Positions 40,301-51,240 of a stretch of 64,000 bases of DNA are shown here, piece by piece. The position numbers and the translations under genes were made by a program. This DNA comes from Sapria himalayana (taxonomy: Eukaryota; Streptophyta; Magnoliopsida; Malpighiales; Rafflesiaceae). Positions within the stretch are counted from its first letter, which is position 1. Each line of letters begins with the position of its first letter. The notes beneath the pieces are model-generated. The model was given only the letters and a program-made list of their open reading frames with translations, was not told where the DNA came from and did no database searches. The DNA is taken from NCBI GenBank assembly GCA_029783825.1, contig JAREIK010000374.1:97468-161467 (forward strand), read 5' to 3'.

Positions 40301-40800
40301 ATGTCACAGGAAAATGATCCTTCAAATGGAGATTCAAATATTTTAATTCAGAATCTAAGTAAAGGATCATTTAGATATGTGACAACATATCCTGGTATTT
40401 TGTCAATAAATAAAAATTTCAGACAATCGGGCACGGTTCTTCTAAAACAATAATGAATAATGGTGTATGCATTAAAGACTCAGGTTATAGTATATATGAG
40501 ATTGATTATTATGGTCAACTCACAGAAGTTATTGAGTTAGAGTATCCTGGACTCAAAAATAATATGATTGTATTATTATAGCTTGAGTGGTTCGATCCTA
40601 CATGAAATGTAGGTATAAAGATTCTTTAAGATTAGAAGTTAGTGGATGTTAACCATAAACACAGATATAATCGATATGAGCCATTTATTGTGGCAGTTCA
40701 AGCCACTCAAGTATATTTTTATACATATCTGAGTTTATCTCATGATAAGAGTGATTAGTGGTCGATTTTCAAAATCAAAGCTTGATCAAATTTTGAAGTA
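37339..40800 (+). pseudogene. TNP2-type CACTA transposase, decayed
   Basis: This is the transposase that would bind CACTA ends and cut the element out. Domains in order follow. (1) Transposase-associated domain, 37,339-37,600: WMYKRYMNG, then a CPC..C..H pattern and FVPNYFVCIYHGE. (2) Transposase_21/TNP2 core, about 37,720-38,900: RWHSE, RNVRLGLCTDGFQPFG with the conserved Asp, PYNLPMWLCMK, LSGWST. (3) DUF4218, about 39,180-39,720: MKSHDCHVFM, RWMNPFER then YIRKLKSNVRN. (4) DUF4216, about 40,480-40,720: GQLTEVIELEYPG, EPFIVAVQATQVYF. A GT..AG intron is visible at 39,603-39,693. Breaks are many: a stop at 37,354, a frameshift at the A9 run at 37,461, another near 37,717, then stops at 37,963, 38,104, 38,164, 38,371 and further on. 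It cannot make a functional protein. Confidence 0.93.
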
Positions 40801-41178
40801 CCAACATCTCAGAAAAGAAGTGCAGACTTAGCTATTGCACCTGCAGTCCAAGAAGTTGACATAAATAATATTGAGGATTATCAATTTATGAAGATCTATA
40901 AAATTTATGTGACTCAAATGGTGGCCTAATATAAATTGAAGATTATCAATTTCTATCTAAAGATAAGTTGGAACTTCCATCAGAATTAGACGAAATGCCA
41001 CAAGATCCATTGGAGCATGATAATGATGCCGATAATTAAACTGTTATAATTCTTTTATAATATTAAACTATAAAATACTTTCCATATTTTTTTGAAATTT
41101 ATTGATGTGTTTTATTCTAAAATGAATGGTTGTTCATCATATCTTTGTTATTTGTTCTTTATTTTGTTTGTGCAGCAG

Positions 41179-42950
41179 ATGGTGCCTAAAGTACATGGTT
41201 GTGGATGCAAAAATGAACCAAATTCATCTAGTATTTTACATCATGTTGCAAATTCAGTACCATCTCATACCCACCATATCTAGACTTCAAAATCATAATA
41301 ACCATCTCCATTTTCATCACCATCACAATCATTAAGGCACTTACTATCACCTTTATCAGATATTAGCCTACCACCCATTGTCCTTCCTACACATACTTTT
41401 GATCAATCTCTATTTTCTACGGCATATTTTACACCGATAGTTCCCCCATTTACAAAACCATCAACATCATCAAATGATGTGCTTTCATTTGCATTCAGTG
41501 CTAAGTTAGGAATTGAGATTATGAATGGGGGGTATAAGAAATATGTAAATTTGACTTTAATAAAATATTTTGATGTTACCACTAGTTGTTTTTTTATTAT
41601 AGTTATGATTTTCTTATTTTCAATGTTATTTATTTATTTGTATAGCTTTATTCCATCTCACAAGTGTTAGACTTTAATTACAAAGATTTTCAAGAAAATG
41701 GTTGATTCTAAAGCATTCTCGTGGAAGAAAGAGTTCTGAATCAACAAAAGAGTCTTATTTTAATGACTTTTAGATAAAAATAACGAAACTAAAGCATTGA
41801 AAATTAATAATCTAATTAGTTAACTATTATATTAGTTATTATTCAAGCAGTAAATAATTATGTCCTTATTATTAATATAAATTCTTTTGTGATTTTTCTA
41901 TATATAGAATCAGTACACATGGGCATCCAAATTTGATGGGAAGATAAAGTTATTATGGGAGAGCAAAGCTACTGAATGGTATTCTGATTTTCTCCATAAA
42001 TTGAAGAATAAAAAAGAACGGCCTGATTATATATCAGAGGATGACTGGACCGAGTGGCTAAAGTATTGGGAAGAGCCAGATGTGAAGAAAAAATTAGAGA
42101 TCGCCAGTAAAAATCAATTAATTGAGATAGCCGGACTAGGTAAAAGAATCTCTCGACATAAAGGAGAGTCAAAGTCAAGCATTGCACATGCTCAAGATTT
42201 GGTACAATTTTAATATTTAGAATATTTATATATTTAGTGGTTGTCCTAATAGTCTAAATAAATCAAATTTGTGCATAATTTTATTAATTTTGTTAAAATT
42301 TTTTATCATTTGTTATTTTAACTTTATAAATACATTTTCTAGAATATATATGTGAAGAAGCAGATGGTCAGTTTATTGACAACAAGTCTAAGATGATTAC
42401 TGTAAGAATCTATTATATTAATAAAATTTTATTATACTAGAGTAAATTTTGAAAGTTGTTTGGAATGCAATATATTCAATTTATTTTATGTATATCTAGA
42501 ATAGTATATATCTCTGTTTTATCTCAGGAACTCATGGAGAAATGTGTGATAGCTGCTTATCAACAAGTTGAGGGTTCTATGAATCTTCAACGAATTGCTA
42601 TGATTCTATTTATTTGGAGACCATAGGAGGTCATAAAAAGACACAAGCGTACGACATCAGCTCGAAGGGAGTGACATTTTGTTGTTATAGTCAAACAACA
42701 AGTAATGAAAACAAATGAACGTATTGAAGTTATGGAGACCGAAATGATAGAGAAGAATGAGCAGTTATATCATGTGAAGGAAGAAATAGATGAAATGAAA
42801 GAAAAGAAGGATGAGTAGATTACTAATTTGAAGGAAGAAATGTAGGAAATGAAAGAAAAGAATGATGAGAAGATTACTAATTTGATGGAAGAAATGCAAG
42901 AAATTAAAGAAATGAATGATAAGATGAAAGATATTAAGAATGTAATGTAA
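41179..42950 (+). pseudogene. TNPA-like CACTA accessory protein (Transposase_24 type), decayed
   Basis: This is the second gene of a CACTA element; in En/Spm the TNPA product binds the subterminal repeats. A possible start is the Met at 41,179 (MVPKVHGCGC), followed by a Ser/Pro/His-rich stretch broken by stops. The best-preserved exon, about 41,915-42,213, holds YISEDDWTEWLKYWEEPDVKKK, ASKNQLIEIAGLGK and a HKGESKSSI stretch. These correspond to the W..W, KN and HxxGS-like signature of the family. After an intron, 42,593-42,680 reads CYDSIYLETIGGHKK, then a Lys/Glu-rich coiled coil (about 42,715-42,950) contains two direct 54-bp units starting at 42,792 and 42,846. Stops occur in the coiled coil (42,816 and 42,843 areas). 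It lies about 0.4 kb downstream of the transposase on the same strand, as expected. Confidence 0.82.
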
Positions 42951-44238
42951 CATCAAATGTCTTATATGGAGTCATGCTTAGTGTCATTGACGCGGCCGAT
43001 AGCATTCTGAGATCCAGCTGCATAATCTCGTAGGAGAGGCTAGCCCAAAATCCCAAGACTAATTATAAGGATGATTTCATATCAGAATTATTTCTGAACT
43101 ATTTTTCATTTTTGGCTATGTGTAGCAAAACATAATGAGATTTTTTTTGGAGGTTTCAATTTTTTTGTTCTGGTTTTATTCTTTGCTTTGCCAATTAACC
43201 TAATAATGAATCTTTGTAGGACATCTGATGTGAGATGCATAAAAAAATTTTGATTCAAAGCATTCAGATATTGCCATGGTCCTTACAATGCATGGGTCCC
43301 ATATTTACCGATTTTAGCTGGATCAAAAGGAGGCTGAGCTTCTATTATCTTCATTATTCATAAAACATTATATTTTTGCATTCTCTTTCTCTCTAAACAT
43401 AATTTCTGTACATCTTTTAGATATTTGTTGAAGTTGTATGACTATCAACGTAGATTTGTGTTTGTTCATGTCTATAATTACTATTTTTATATATCTATGA
43501 ATATGTTTGTGTGTCCCTGAATATTTTAGGTAGAATTTTAGCATATAATAGGTATATAAAAGTATTGGATAGTCTTCTTGGTGCTAGGAATAGAACCTTA
43601 GCTTCTGAAGCTATGAGATGAATTAAAAATTTCTAGTCCCACACAAATGCAGGTTTGTTCTTGACACTCTTATTAGTGGAGATCTTCGTCCTCATGTGCA
43701 TTGCATTTTTTTCTCATTTTTTTCTTTGTTTCTTTCAGGTTTTCTTGCTTTGGTGGATTCCTATATGAACCTACAAGTATGAAAAATTCAATACCACACA
43801 TCTTGTTTTCATTTCAATCTCTATTTCTCTTTTATTTGGCACTTTCTAATATTCTTATAATTAACCTTAACTGATGCATGATGCTGGGCAACACAGATGA
43901 ATATTTTGATGGGCAGTTCACTATAAATCCTGGAGTAATCTTGATTCAATTTAAAAATAAGCTCATGCTTATCTCACTGTGTAAAATTTCTAGCAAATGG
44001 CAATTGGTATTGCATGCACTAGTCTATCTATTTATCAGTGGCATGGTGTTGTGTTTTTATTGGTTTGTAAATTTACTATTGTTATGCTCCATGCGCAGGT
44101 GTAACAATGTTCTCAATCTGCATGGAGTACCAGAGGACAAAGAACTAAAAGATGCTGACCATCCCTGAGATCCCTATATGTGTGATTTTTAAGCTCTAGT
44201 TTCGTTCTTGCATTAATTTCATTATCAAACTGATTCAG
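42950..44238 (+). other. 3' region of the TNPA unit, inner CACTA
   Basis: The sequence is homologous on the opposite strand to 28,370-29,630 in the outer copy. It has several possible splice-like boundaries but no continuous protein. The frame 43,878-44,168 is open for 96 codons; its counterpart in the outer copy is not open, so I do not treat it as a gene. Confidence 0.6.
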
Positions 44239-45550
44239 ATTTTTCCTTCGACATCCTTTGAAGAAGTATTCAACAACATGTATAAGTACATTGATAGGCT
44301 TTTCAGCAATGTAAGACCTCTTAAGCTATAATATATGGCCTTCGGTATGGTTATTGTGTTCATACATGGCTGCCATGTGCCCATGCATCAGCTTGAATTG
44401 GTTCGGTCGCACCTCAGTGATCTTTTATCTTATGTCCTTTACTTATGAATTATTTGTGCCTTAAATTATGTTTGTAGATAGGGTTGCACCCTATGCTAAA
44501 ATGAATCGGCAACGAAGAAGATTCTTCCTAATACCAAAAGACGATGAAATTGACTTGGGGTTCTTCTCCCTCCTATGCTTCTTAGTGCTCTTGCACGATA
44601 TAGAGTTAGTCTAAGCATTTAGTTTCAGGCCCTTTTATCTTCTTCAATAATGTGTTTCTAGCATTACATTGGGCGTGTTACATGTCATTCTATCCAATTC
44701 TAATGTCAAGGGGGAAGGCGAGCACAATTTAATATCTATTATTCGCCTACAGTGCAGACTTCCTGATTATAATCAAAATTGATAACACTGCTTTATGGTC
44801 TGGCATGCAAATTTCATTACATAATGAAATTGAAGATTTCTAACTTCCATTGTTACACGCTTAAATCTTGTTCTTCTAAATCACTTTTAATTTCTGAATA
44901 TTAATGAATGTTTGAGTGCAATATGCTGATCTGATAATGCAACTCATAAAGTTCAAATATTAAAAGAGGTAAACATGTATTAAAATGCTCTAGCTAGTTC
45001 CTTTTGCTTTTAAAATTAATTGGCATTAAAATATAAACGAGTTTTTTGGATCATCCTTGATAAGATGGGTTCATACAAGAGCAGAGAGAGAAGTCATTGT
45101 AAATCAGTTGTAGAAGCCAAAAACATGCCTCCAGGAGCCAATTCAAGTATAGCGTAGTCGAGATGGTGGTTTAAACAAGCTGTAAAGGCTGACAAAAACA
45201 TTTCTTTCATCAACAAGCAAGAAAGTAAATCTTTCATAAAAGACCTTATCAGGTATGATGATTTCAGAGACATATATAAACATCACCCCGAATATTACTT
45301 TTCTATATGGTCAATACTTATTCAATTCCATTTCTTTTTACATCTGTAGCTTCTTCGTGTCTGGATCCTCAGAGAACATTTGAAGATCTCTGATCTTCAG
45401 AGATCAGATTTAGAGGTGATGATCTCTGATCTTCCAAAGAAATTGAAGGAGATCAACTTTGAGCGCATAGTTGATGATTTTATCTTCCTATGTTTTTTTG
45501 TAATAAATGATTTTCTTCCGCACATGCCCTCCTTGGAAATCCATGAGATT
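44239..45550 (+). pseudogene. Captured fragment of an XRN-family 5'-3' exoribonuclease gene
   Basis: Three blocks match the conserved N-terminal region of eukaryotic XRN nucleases (Xrn1/Rat1/plant XRN2-4), which degrade RNA from a 5' monophosphate. Block 1, 44,239-44,344: PSTSFEEVFNNMYKYIDRLF then VRPLKL, a stop, YMAF. A GT..AG intron follows at 44,345-44,477. Block 2, 44,478 to about 44,524: DRVAPYAKMNRQRRR, equivalent to the family's DGVAPRAKMNQQRSRR; the catalytic-type Asp is split across the intron and retained. Block 3, 45,350-45,548, after an AG acceptor: VWILREHLK, then [30 protein letters not shown], with the ND Asp retained. The exons between blocks 2 and 3 are missing or unrecognisable. 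It is a partial, non-functional copy on the transposase strand. Homology to the outer copy stops near 44,180, so the capture is specific to the inner element. Family assignment is from remembered motifs. Confidence 0.85.
44525..45349 (+). other. Segment between XRN blocks, partly protein-like but unrecognised
   Basis: From about 45,061 to 45,285 one frame reads MGSYKSRERSHCKSVVEA.. and, after one stop, WWFKQAVKADKNISFINKQE and KDLIRYDDFRDIYKHHPE. It has a protein-like composition in an AT-rich setting, but I cannot name it, and it does not match the part of XRN that should lie between the blocks. It may be an exon of a second captured gene or a diverged part of the same donor locus. The rest (44,525-45,060) looks like intron or noncoding DNA. 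Confidence 0.4.
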
Positions 45551-45629
45551 TTTCACTGAGCTTTTATTAGAAAACAAAGATTTAGAGGTGCTAATTCAAG
45601 ATAAAAAACAGAAATTAGTGATCATAAAA

Positions 45630-45935
45630 AATACTGAGTACATACGTATGTATATACCAAGTATATACGTACGTATGTACTAAGTATATACGTACGTATA
45701 TACTCAGTACATACGTATATATATATATATATATATTGCAGTATATGTACATATAATACTATAGTATTTTATGGACATATATACTGACTATATATGTACT
45801 CAGTATATATGTATATATAATACTATAGTTTATATGTACATATACTATAGTAATATATGTAACTAGTGAAATGCTAGTATGTATGTACATATACACTGTA
45901 GTATATATGTACATATATACAGTAGTATTATAAAT
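45630..45935. repeat. Palindromic GTATATAC array in the inner CACTA
   Basis: Units of ATATACCAAGTATATACGTACGT type are followed by ATACTATAGTATATATGTACAT type, with an (AT)n run at about 45,716-45,736. Same family as the arrays in E1 and the outer E2 copy. Confidence 0.85.
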
Positions 45936-46208
45936 TTATCATAACATAACTTTATTTATTTATTTATTTTGATTTGATTGACTCATTTAAATTTCGTACT
46001 GATATGCTATCACATTATTCCCCATACGAAGCTTGTATAAGTGAAAAGATTTTTTACTAGACACGATGCACCACGACTTGGACAGCTTTCTCACAGCAGA
46101 AAGATGGTGATCAGAGGAGCTGAGAGAGAGAAAGCAACACAAATGCACAAATTGATTTTACTTTATGCACTGTCGGTAGATACATTGATGAATAAGATTT
46201 AGTATAAT
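45936..46208 (+). other. 3' tail of the inner CACTA, ends abruptly
   Basis: It contains the SPYEACISE-coding block conserved with E1 20,815-20,990, here followed by stops, and the GTAGATACATTGATGAATAA tail. Homology with the tails of E1 and the outer copy stops at about 46,195. The outer element resumes at 46,209 with TAT. The B-type subterminal region is absent. Confidence 0.7.
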
Positions 46209-49049
46209 TATGTAGTTAAAAATATAATTAATATAATATTTATATAGTTATACATTTAGTAAAATACAATTATATATAGTTATATATTATTATACATATA
46301 GTATATTTTGTTAGAAATATAGTTATATAGAATTATACATATAGTTATACATTATTATATAGTTAAAAATTAAGTTATGTATAGTTATATATATAGTTAT
46401 AAATACTTTTATATATAATGGCAGATGATTATATAATTAAACAAGTGTTTAGATATAATATTTGTGTTTAAAATATTTTTATAAATGTTACTTATATATA
46501 ATTATATATATGTAACCCTTTTATAAATATTATATAGTATATATATCACATTTATATAGACATTATAAATATTTTATATTTATATAAAAATAAATATGTT
46601 ATATAAATGTTTACACAAATGTATAAACATTTTATGTAATATAATTGTTAATAAAAATTATATAAATAGATAGTTTTATGTAAATATTGTATAGATATTT
46701 ATAAACATTAATACATATGTATAAATATTTATATATAACATTATATCTTAATATAAACAAATTAGTGTTTCAATATAATGTAATACATTTATATATATTA
46801 AAGTATAGACATTTATATATAATGTCATATAATTATATAAATGTATAAAAGTTTATATATACTATTATCTATTTATAATATATTCGGAGACAAAAAAATA
46901 GAACCCTTTAACATTAATTTTGTTTTTTCTTAAGTTACTGAAGCGGAAAACATCAAACATTATTTATTTTCTTAAGTTACAGAAGGAGAAAACAAAATGC
47001 AAACATTTAGTATTTGAAATCAATAAAATCCTAAAAATTTAAATAGTAAAAGAACAAAGATTACAGTGATGATTTATTGTTTCATTAATGGTGTAAAGTC
47101 AAAATCATATAGTTGATATGAAAATAGAAGCAAAAAGAAGGAAAATTGGGGAAAAAAAAGTTAATATCCAAATATTTTGCAAAAATGAAAATCCACTAGT
47201 GATAATCAAATTGAGAGAGACAGAGATATGTAGATAGCATTCTGAAGGAGAAGAACAATGATAATATTATGCAGTAACAAGAATAGATAGATTTAGGTTT
47301 CTCTTGTAGTCGTGTTTTGCCTCTCCTTAGTCGTTTGAATGATTGAAAAATTGCTAAGTGTTATTGACTTAGCATTTTTTTTTCAATGAAACCTTATATA
47401 AATACTAAAATGGATGTAAACATATATAAAATAAAATACAATAAAATAAGACTAAAATAAAATTATAAAAATAAATAATTTAAATAAAATACTGTAAATA
47501 TAATAATTGAAATATATTTTTATTTAGCAATAAATGATATTATTTAATAAACAAATAAAACAAACTAATATAATAATAATGTAAGCATATATATATATAT
47601 ATATATATATTATGGTTATAAATTGATAAGAATACAATTTATTTTTTATTAATATAATAATAAATAATTATAAAAGCATAAAATTTGAATTTATTAGTCA
47701 TTATAAATTTTAATGTTTGAAGTGTTCATTTAATAACGACATTGTAATATTAATTTCTTAAATCATCAAAATTTTTTTGATATAATTAAAACATCAATAT
47801 AATAATCTTAAAATATCATGTTATTTTTTTTTAATTTATTTAAAATTTAAATTTTTTTTATAATTCAAAAATTTCAAATCTTTTAGTCATTATATGTTTA
47901 AAAATTTCCAACAATTATAAAAATATTATTTTATACTTTTATTTTTATAAATATTTTTTAGTTTATTTGTTTATTGATATATTTTTAAAATTATTTTTAT
48001 TTAACCAAACAATTGTTTATTTTAGTTTTTTTATTAGTAGTAATTTATTTTATTAATTAAAATATTATAATTATATAATAAATTATATAATGTTTGTTAA
48101 TACAAATATTTAAATATTATAAATAAATATATCAAAAAAAATAAAGTTTAATTTTTTTAATAAATTATAATCAAGAAATAGTTATTTTAGTTAAATTTAA
48201 TATAAATTTTTATTCGTATTTACATATTCATTAATTTTTATTATAATATAATATTTTTATTATTATATGAGGAGATTGTATCTTTCAATGATCTCTCATC
48301 TATAGACCTTGACATATATACCTTTAATATTAAATAATTATATAAAATTTTAAAATAAATAATGCTTAAAAAATATCATTAAAGATTAGTGACAAAAATT
48401 ATAACGAATCTAAATAGTTAGGGAAAAATCTCTAGCTAAATACATATATTTTGAGAAAATAAATATTTAAGGAATATCGCTTCCAATTATATATAAAATC
48501 ATAAAAAAATAAATTCAAATAATTATTTAGTTAAGAATTTAAATTAGCAAAGAAAATTTCGTTGCTAAATCCATCGCTAAATTTCCCACTTTTTTTGCGA
48601 GGAATTTATGAAAATTTTTGTGACGGATTATGCCTGGATATAATTAGCTAGGGAAAATCTTTGGTAAATCCGTCACTAATAATTAGCTAGGGAAAATCTT
48701 TGGTAAATCCGTCACTAATAATTAGCTAGGGAAAATTCAAATGCTAACTCCATTACTAAATTCCTAATCCATCACTAAAATTCATCGCTAATAATTAGAT
48801 ATGAAAATTCCATTACAAAATACGTCGCTAAATTACCTAATTTTCATTGTGTGAAAATTTACGAAAAAATAGCGACGAAAAATTTTCATTTAGCCAATTC
48901 CGTCACTAATCCATCACTATCCATCAAAAATTTTTATTTCAAAGTAAAATTAGAAATCCCCTACTATTCCCTAGCTAATCCCTCACAATTTAGCTAGGGA
49001 TTGATTCATAGCTAAATTTTTCTATCTAAATTAATATTTTCTTATAGTG
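46209..49049 (-). repeat. Right arm of the 2.84-kb inverted repeat = A-type end of the outer E2 copy
   Basis: This is the reverse complement of 32,033-34,890. The terminal 620 bp (48,430-49,049) carry the AGCTAGGGAAAATC and TCCGTCACTAATAATTAGC motifs. One AATTAGCTAGGGAAAATC(T)TTGG unit is tandemly doubled at about 48,648-48,720. The remainder is AT-rich and has no gene. It belongs to the outer element and reads continuously into 32,032 and below across the nested insertion. Confidence 0.85.
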
Positions 49050-49867
49050 ATAGATAAATAGATAGATAGACAGATATATAGACAAAAAGATAGACAGATA
49101 GATAGAAAGATAGATGCACAGATAGAAGATAGATAGATAGATAAACATATAGATAGATAGATATATAGATAAATATATAGACATATAGACAAATAGACAG
49201 GCAGGAAGGCTAAGAAATAGATAGACATACTTATATATAGATAGGAAAATAAATAGATAGACATATAGAATGTTAGAAAGAAAGAAAGATAGATAGATAG
49301 ATGTATAGATAGATAAATAGATAGATTAATAGAAAGATTGATAGAAGATTGATTGATTGATTGATAAACAGATTTATAGATAAATAGATAGATAGATTGA
49401 TTGATAATTAGGTAGATAAGTACATAGAGATATACATATATAGAAAGACAGATAGATAGACAGATAGACAAACAGATAGATAGATATATAGATAGATATG
49501 TAGATATATATATATATATATAGACAAATAAATAGAAAAATAAATAGAGAGATAGATAGTCTTATACATAGAAAAATAGATAGACAGATAGATATATAGA
49601 TAGGTAGATAGATAGACAAATAGATATGTAGAGATATATATATATATATATATAAACAGATAGATAGAAACACAGATAGATATATAGAAAGATAGATAAA
49701 TAGACAGATAGAAAGACAAATACATAGATATATAGATAAATAGATTGATATTTTGATAGACAGATAGATAGGTAAACAGATAGACATATCGATAAACATA
49801 AAGATAGATAAATATATAGATATAGAGATAGATAGACATAGATAATCAAATAGAAAGACAAATAGAT

Positions 49868-49914
<47 letters not shown>

Positions 49915-50758
49915 TTGAGAGATTAATAGATAGATAGACAAAAAGATAGACAGATAGATAGGCATATTAATTAAAAGATAGATAAATAGACAAACAAATA
50001 GATTGTTAGAAGACTGATAGACAAATATATAGGTAGATAGAGTGACAGATAGATAGCTAGAAAAATAGACAGATTGAAAGATAAATAAATAGATAGATAT
50101 ATAGATTTACAGAATGATAAATACATTGATAGACACATAGGTAGATAGATAGAAATATATATAAATATATTTAAAGAAATTTTGATAGGGAGCTTGATAC
50201 ACAGATTGATTGATAGATAGCTAGATATATAGATAGATTGATAGATATATTGAAAGATTTTAATATATATATATATATATTGATAGACATATAGATAGAT
50301 AGATAAATAGATATATTCATAGATTGATAGATAGTTAGATAGATATAAAGACAAATAGATATACACATAAATAGTTAGAAATAAAGTTAGTTGGACAGAT
50401 TGATAAACACATTGATATACAAATGGATACATAGTTAGATAGATGAATAGTTAGATAGATATACAGATAGACAGATAGACAGATGGATTGATTAATAGTT
50501 AGACATATATATAGCTAGAAATATATAAATATAGGTAGAAAATCAAAGAGATTGACAGATAGATAGAAATATATACAGACAGATAGATAGAAATAAAGTT
50601 ACATAGTTATATAGACAAATTAATAGATATATTTATAGAGAGATAATTAGATTGATATAAATAGAAAGATAAATAGATAGATATAAAGATAGATAGTAAG
50701 AAAGATAAATAGTTAGTCAGATTGATAGACTTATAGATAGATAGTTAGACTAATAGAT

Positions 50759-50799
<41 letters not shown>

Positions 50800-51203
50800 T
50801 TAATAGATATATAAAAATATAAATAGATAGATAGACAGACAGATAGATCTATAGATAGATAGACAAAAAAATAGATAGATAGATAGATACACATATTGAG
50901 AGACACATAGTTAGACATATAGATAAACTGATAAATATAAAGAGAAATAGATTTATTGATTGATAGAAAGACACATAGATTGATACATAGATAGACACAT
51001 ATATAGTTAGATATATTGTTAGATAGATAGATAGATAGACAGATAGATAGATTAATAGATAGATTAATAGATAGATAGTTAGTTAGTTAGATTGATAGAC
51101 AAACATACAACTAAATAGATAGATAGAAAGATAGTTAAATAAAAGAAAGATAGATAGACAGATAGATAGTCATATAGATAGATAGATAGACATATAGATA
51201 GAT

Positions 51204-51240
<37 letters not shown>

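Larger units (their letters stand above)
32033..46208 (+). mobile_element. Inner (nested) CACTA element, plus orientation, with decayed transposase and captured host gene fragment
   Basis: The left end is a perfect CACTACAAGAAAATG. TAT precedes it (32,030-32,032) and TAT also occurs at 46,209-46,211. Joining the flanks gives TTATAAATATATAT then GTAGTTAAAAATATAAT, which matches the uninterrupted homologous stretch of the inner element itself at about 34,866-34,900 on the opposite strand. This is the expected empty site. Contents in order: A-end, AT-rich arm, TATA-type tandem units, pyrimidine tract, TNP2 transposase pseudogene, TNPA pseudogene, captured XRN segment, GTATATAC array and 3' tail. 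The tail stops just after the conserved GATGAATAAGAT word. The roughly 650-700 bp of B-type end found in E1 is missing, and no clear TAGTG terminus is present. Confidence 0.8.
26061..49049 (-). mobile_element. Compound CACTA element E2 (outer copy in minus orientation with a nested copy)
   Basis: The low-coordinate end CACTGCAAGAAAAATCCC is a B-type end. The high-coordinate end TTTTCTTATAGTG is the complement of an A-type end. ATA flanks both sides (26,058-26,060 and 49,050-49,052), consistent with a 3-bp target duplication in the GATA array. The outer copy runs from 49,049 down to 26,061 and is interrupted at 32,033-46,208 by another member of the same family. Without the insert the outer copy is about 8.8 kb: A-end, AT-rich arm, tandem TATA-type units, the C-terminal remnant of TNPA, a 3' tail with GTATATAC arrays, and B-end. 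It has no transposase and is a deletion derivative. Confidence 0.85.

Noticed and set aside
43878..44168. 96-codon open frame downstream of TNPA
   Set aside because: The homologous stretch of the outer copy near 28,370-28,560 is not open, and no domain is recognised.
32033..49049. Treating 32,033-49,049 as one 17-kb CACTA element because both ends look like termini
   Set aside because: Both ends are A-type, the flanking trinucleotides differ (TAT versus ATA), and 46,209-49,049 joins continuously to sequence left of 32,033. The nested-insertion reading fits better.
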